NCBI GenBank assembly: GCA_046313675.1
Contig: JBKBXU010000285.1
Coordinates: 1 to 6,087 of the forward strand
Source of the DNA: JBKBXU01 sp046313675
GTDB taxonomy: Bacteria; Bacteroidota; Bacteroidia; Cytophagales; Cytophagaceae
DNA length: 6,087 bases
Direction: 5' to 3'
Below the pieces are notes generated by a model. The model did no database searches. It was not told where the DNA came from and was given only the letters and a program-made list of their open reading frames with translations. Every line of letters begins with the position of its first letter. Positions within the stretch are counted from its first letter, which is position 1. Below are positions 5,251 through 6,087 of the stretch, piece after piece. A program made the translations under genes and the position numbers.

Positions 5251-6087
5251 TACTTTTTAAAAAATATAAATCCCAAACATCTTCAATTCTCTTTGCTAAA
5301 TTATAAGCCAAAAGTGGTGGAACGGCATTGCCAATAATTTTATACGCTTGCGATGGACTAACTAAAAATGAACCTTTTTTACCATTCTTCTTTTCGATTA
5401 CAAAATCATAGTCAGGTGGAAAAGTTTGTATTAAAGCACACTCTCTTACGGTCAACCTTCTTTCCTTTAATCCTTTTTTTAATTCGCTTTCAATTTGTCC
5501 TCCATTTTCTTTTGAAAGTCTTCTGAATTCAATGTTGCCATGATGTTCGGAACGAATCGTTGGTGAAATGCTTGACAGTTTTATTTCTGTTTGTCCCTGG
5601 CAATGTTTACCCATAAACTTTGCTTTTGAATAAAATTTCTGGGACACATCCTTCGCTGTTTCTGGTTCATCTAAATGCTTAAATACATCTTTTAGTTGAA
5701 CGAAATGTTTTAAATCTTCCCCTTCAACAGTATAAGAATGAGTAGGTATGGGGTAAGGGTTATAAGCTTCTAAGATCTTTTCTTTTCTTAATTCTGCTAA
5801 AGCTGATTTATTTAAAGCTGATTTTTTGATACCAATAAAAAATACTCTTTCTCTTGATTGAGGAACGCCAAAATCTGCAGAATGTAAAATTTGTGGGTCA
5901 AGTACAATATACCCGTTTCCATTTGCAGAGGAAAAGTCATTTTGGATTATTTCTTTTACATTATCAAGATTTACAAGCCCTTTAACATTTTCAGCAATAA
6001 AGATTTTAGGTTGAGTAATTTCAATCACTTCTTTCATCCACATATAAAGCTGTCCGCGAGTTTCAGCAGAAGCTGCTTTATCTTTTA
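5234..6087 (-). CDS. DNA (cytosine-5) methyltransferase, N-terminus cut by window edge
   Basis: The reading frame stays open to the right edge, so the start lies outside; the ATG at 6043 is internal. The 14 residues before that methionine continue the family pattern (ETRGQLYMWMKEV, like the D-x-RG-x-L stretch after the catalytic loop). Numbered from the methionine at 6043, motif VI is AENVKGL at 17-23, motif VIII is FGVPQSRERVFFIG at 58-71, motif IX is RRLTVRECALIQTFPPDY at 195-212 and motif X is YKIIGNAVPP at 234-243. The target-recognition region lies at about 75-190, ending in SISPTIRSEHHGNIEFRRL. Motif I and the catalytic Pro-Cys motif IV are beyond the edge, so catalytic integrity cannot be confirmed. 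The enzyme transfers a methyl group from SAM to C5 of cytosine in its recognition site, shielding host DNA from the nuclease whose gene overlaps its last 17 bases. The motifs are intact and there is no frameshift in the visible part. Confidence 0.95.
   Translation of the reverse strand, partial: KDKAASAETRGQLYMWMKEVIEITQPKIFIAENVKGLVNLDNVKEIIQNDFSSANGNGYIVLDPQILHSADFGVPQSRERVFFIGIKKSALNKSALAELRKEKILEAYNPYPIPTHSYTVEGEDLKHFVQLKDVFKHLDEPETAKDVSQKFYSKAKFMGKHCQGQTEIKLSSISPTIRSEHHGNIEFRRLSKENGGQIESELKKGLKERRLTVRECALIQTFPPDYDFVIEKKNGKKGSFLVSPSQAYKIIGNAVPPLLAYNLAKRIEDVWDLYFLKSNDNFS

Overview
The window looks like accessory chromosomal DNA from a member of the Bacteroidota. The reasons are the AT-rich composition, starts without a recognisable Shine-Dalgarno sequence, a lipoprotein whose first residues after the lipid-bearing cysteine (C-Q-K-E-K) resemble the Bacteroidota surface-export signal, and a small secreted protein with a typical '...CFSQ' signal-peptide end. 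This assignment is inference; no rRNA or other phylogenetic marker is present.

Layout. 23-865 (+) is a complete class I SAM-dependent methyltransferase of unknown substrate. It converges on a lipoprotein with two tandem Ig-like repeats at 924-1649 (-), and a long hairpin at 871-915 separates the two. Everything from 1738 to the right edge is on the minus strand. Read in transcription order from the right edge, this is: the C-terminal two thirds of a DNA cytosine-5 methyltransferase (5234 to beyond 6087), a PD-(D/E)XK restriction endonuclease overlapping it by 17 bases (4186-5250), a small secreted protein (3495-3995), and an AlbA_2/Schlafen-type putative DNA-binding protein with a C-terminal HATPase_c_4 module (1738-3183).

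The methyltransferase and nuclease form a type II restriction-modification pair, probably co-translated, with the protective enzyme first. The AlbA_2/ATPase gene has its own 311-base upstream region. This contains three direct copies of TTATGTGAC (gene-strand reading) at helical-turn spacing, one of them touching the start codon, next to an 11-bp RNA-strand hairpin. This looks like an operator and is the least explained structure in the window. By eye, GC content is higher around the lipoprotein and lower in the AlbA_2 and restriction-modification genes. That fits a defence-type insert next to older chromosome, but no integrase, transposase, tRNA or flanking repeat is visible to prove it.

No rRNA, tRNA, CRISPR array, insertion sequence or recognised riboswitch was seen.
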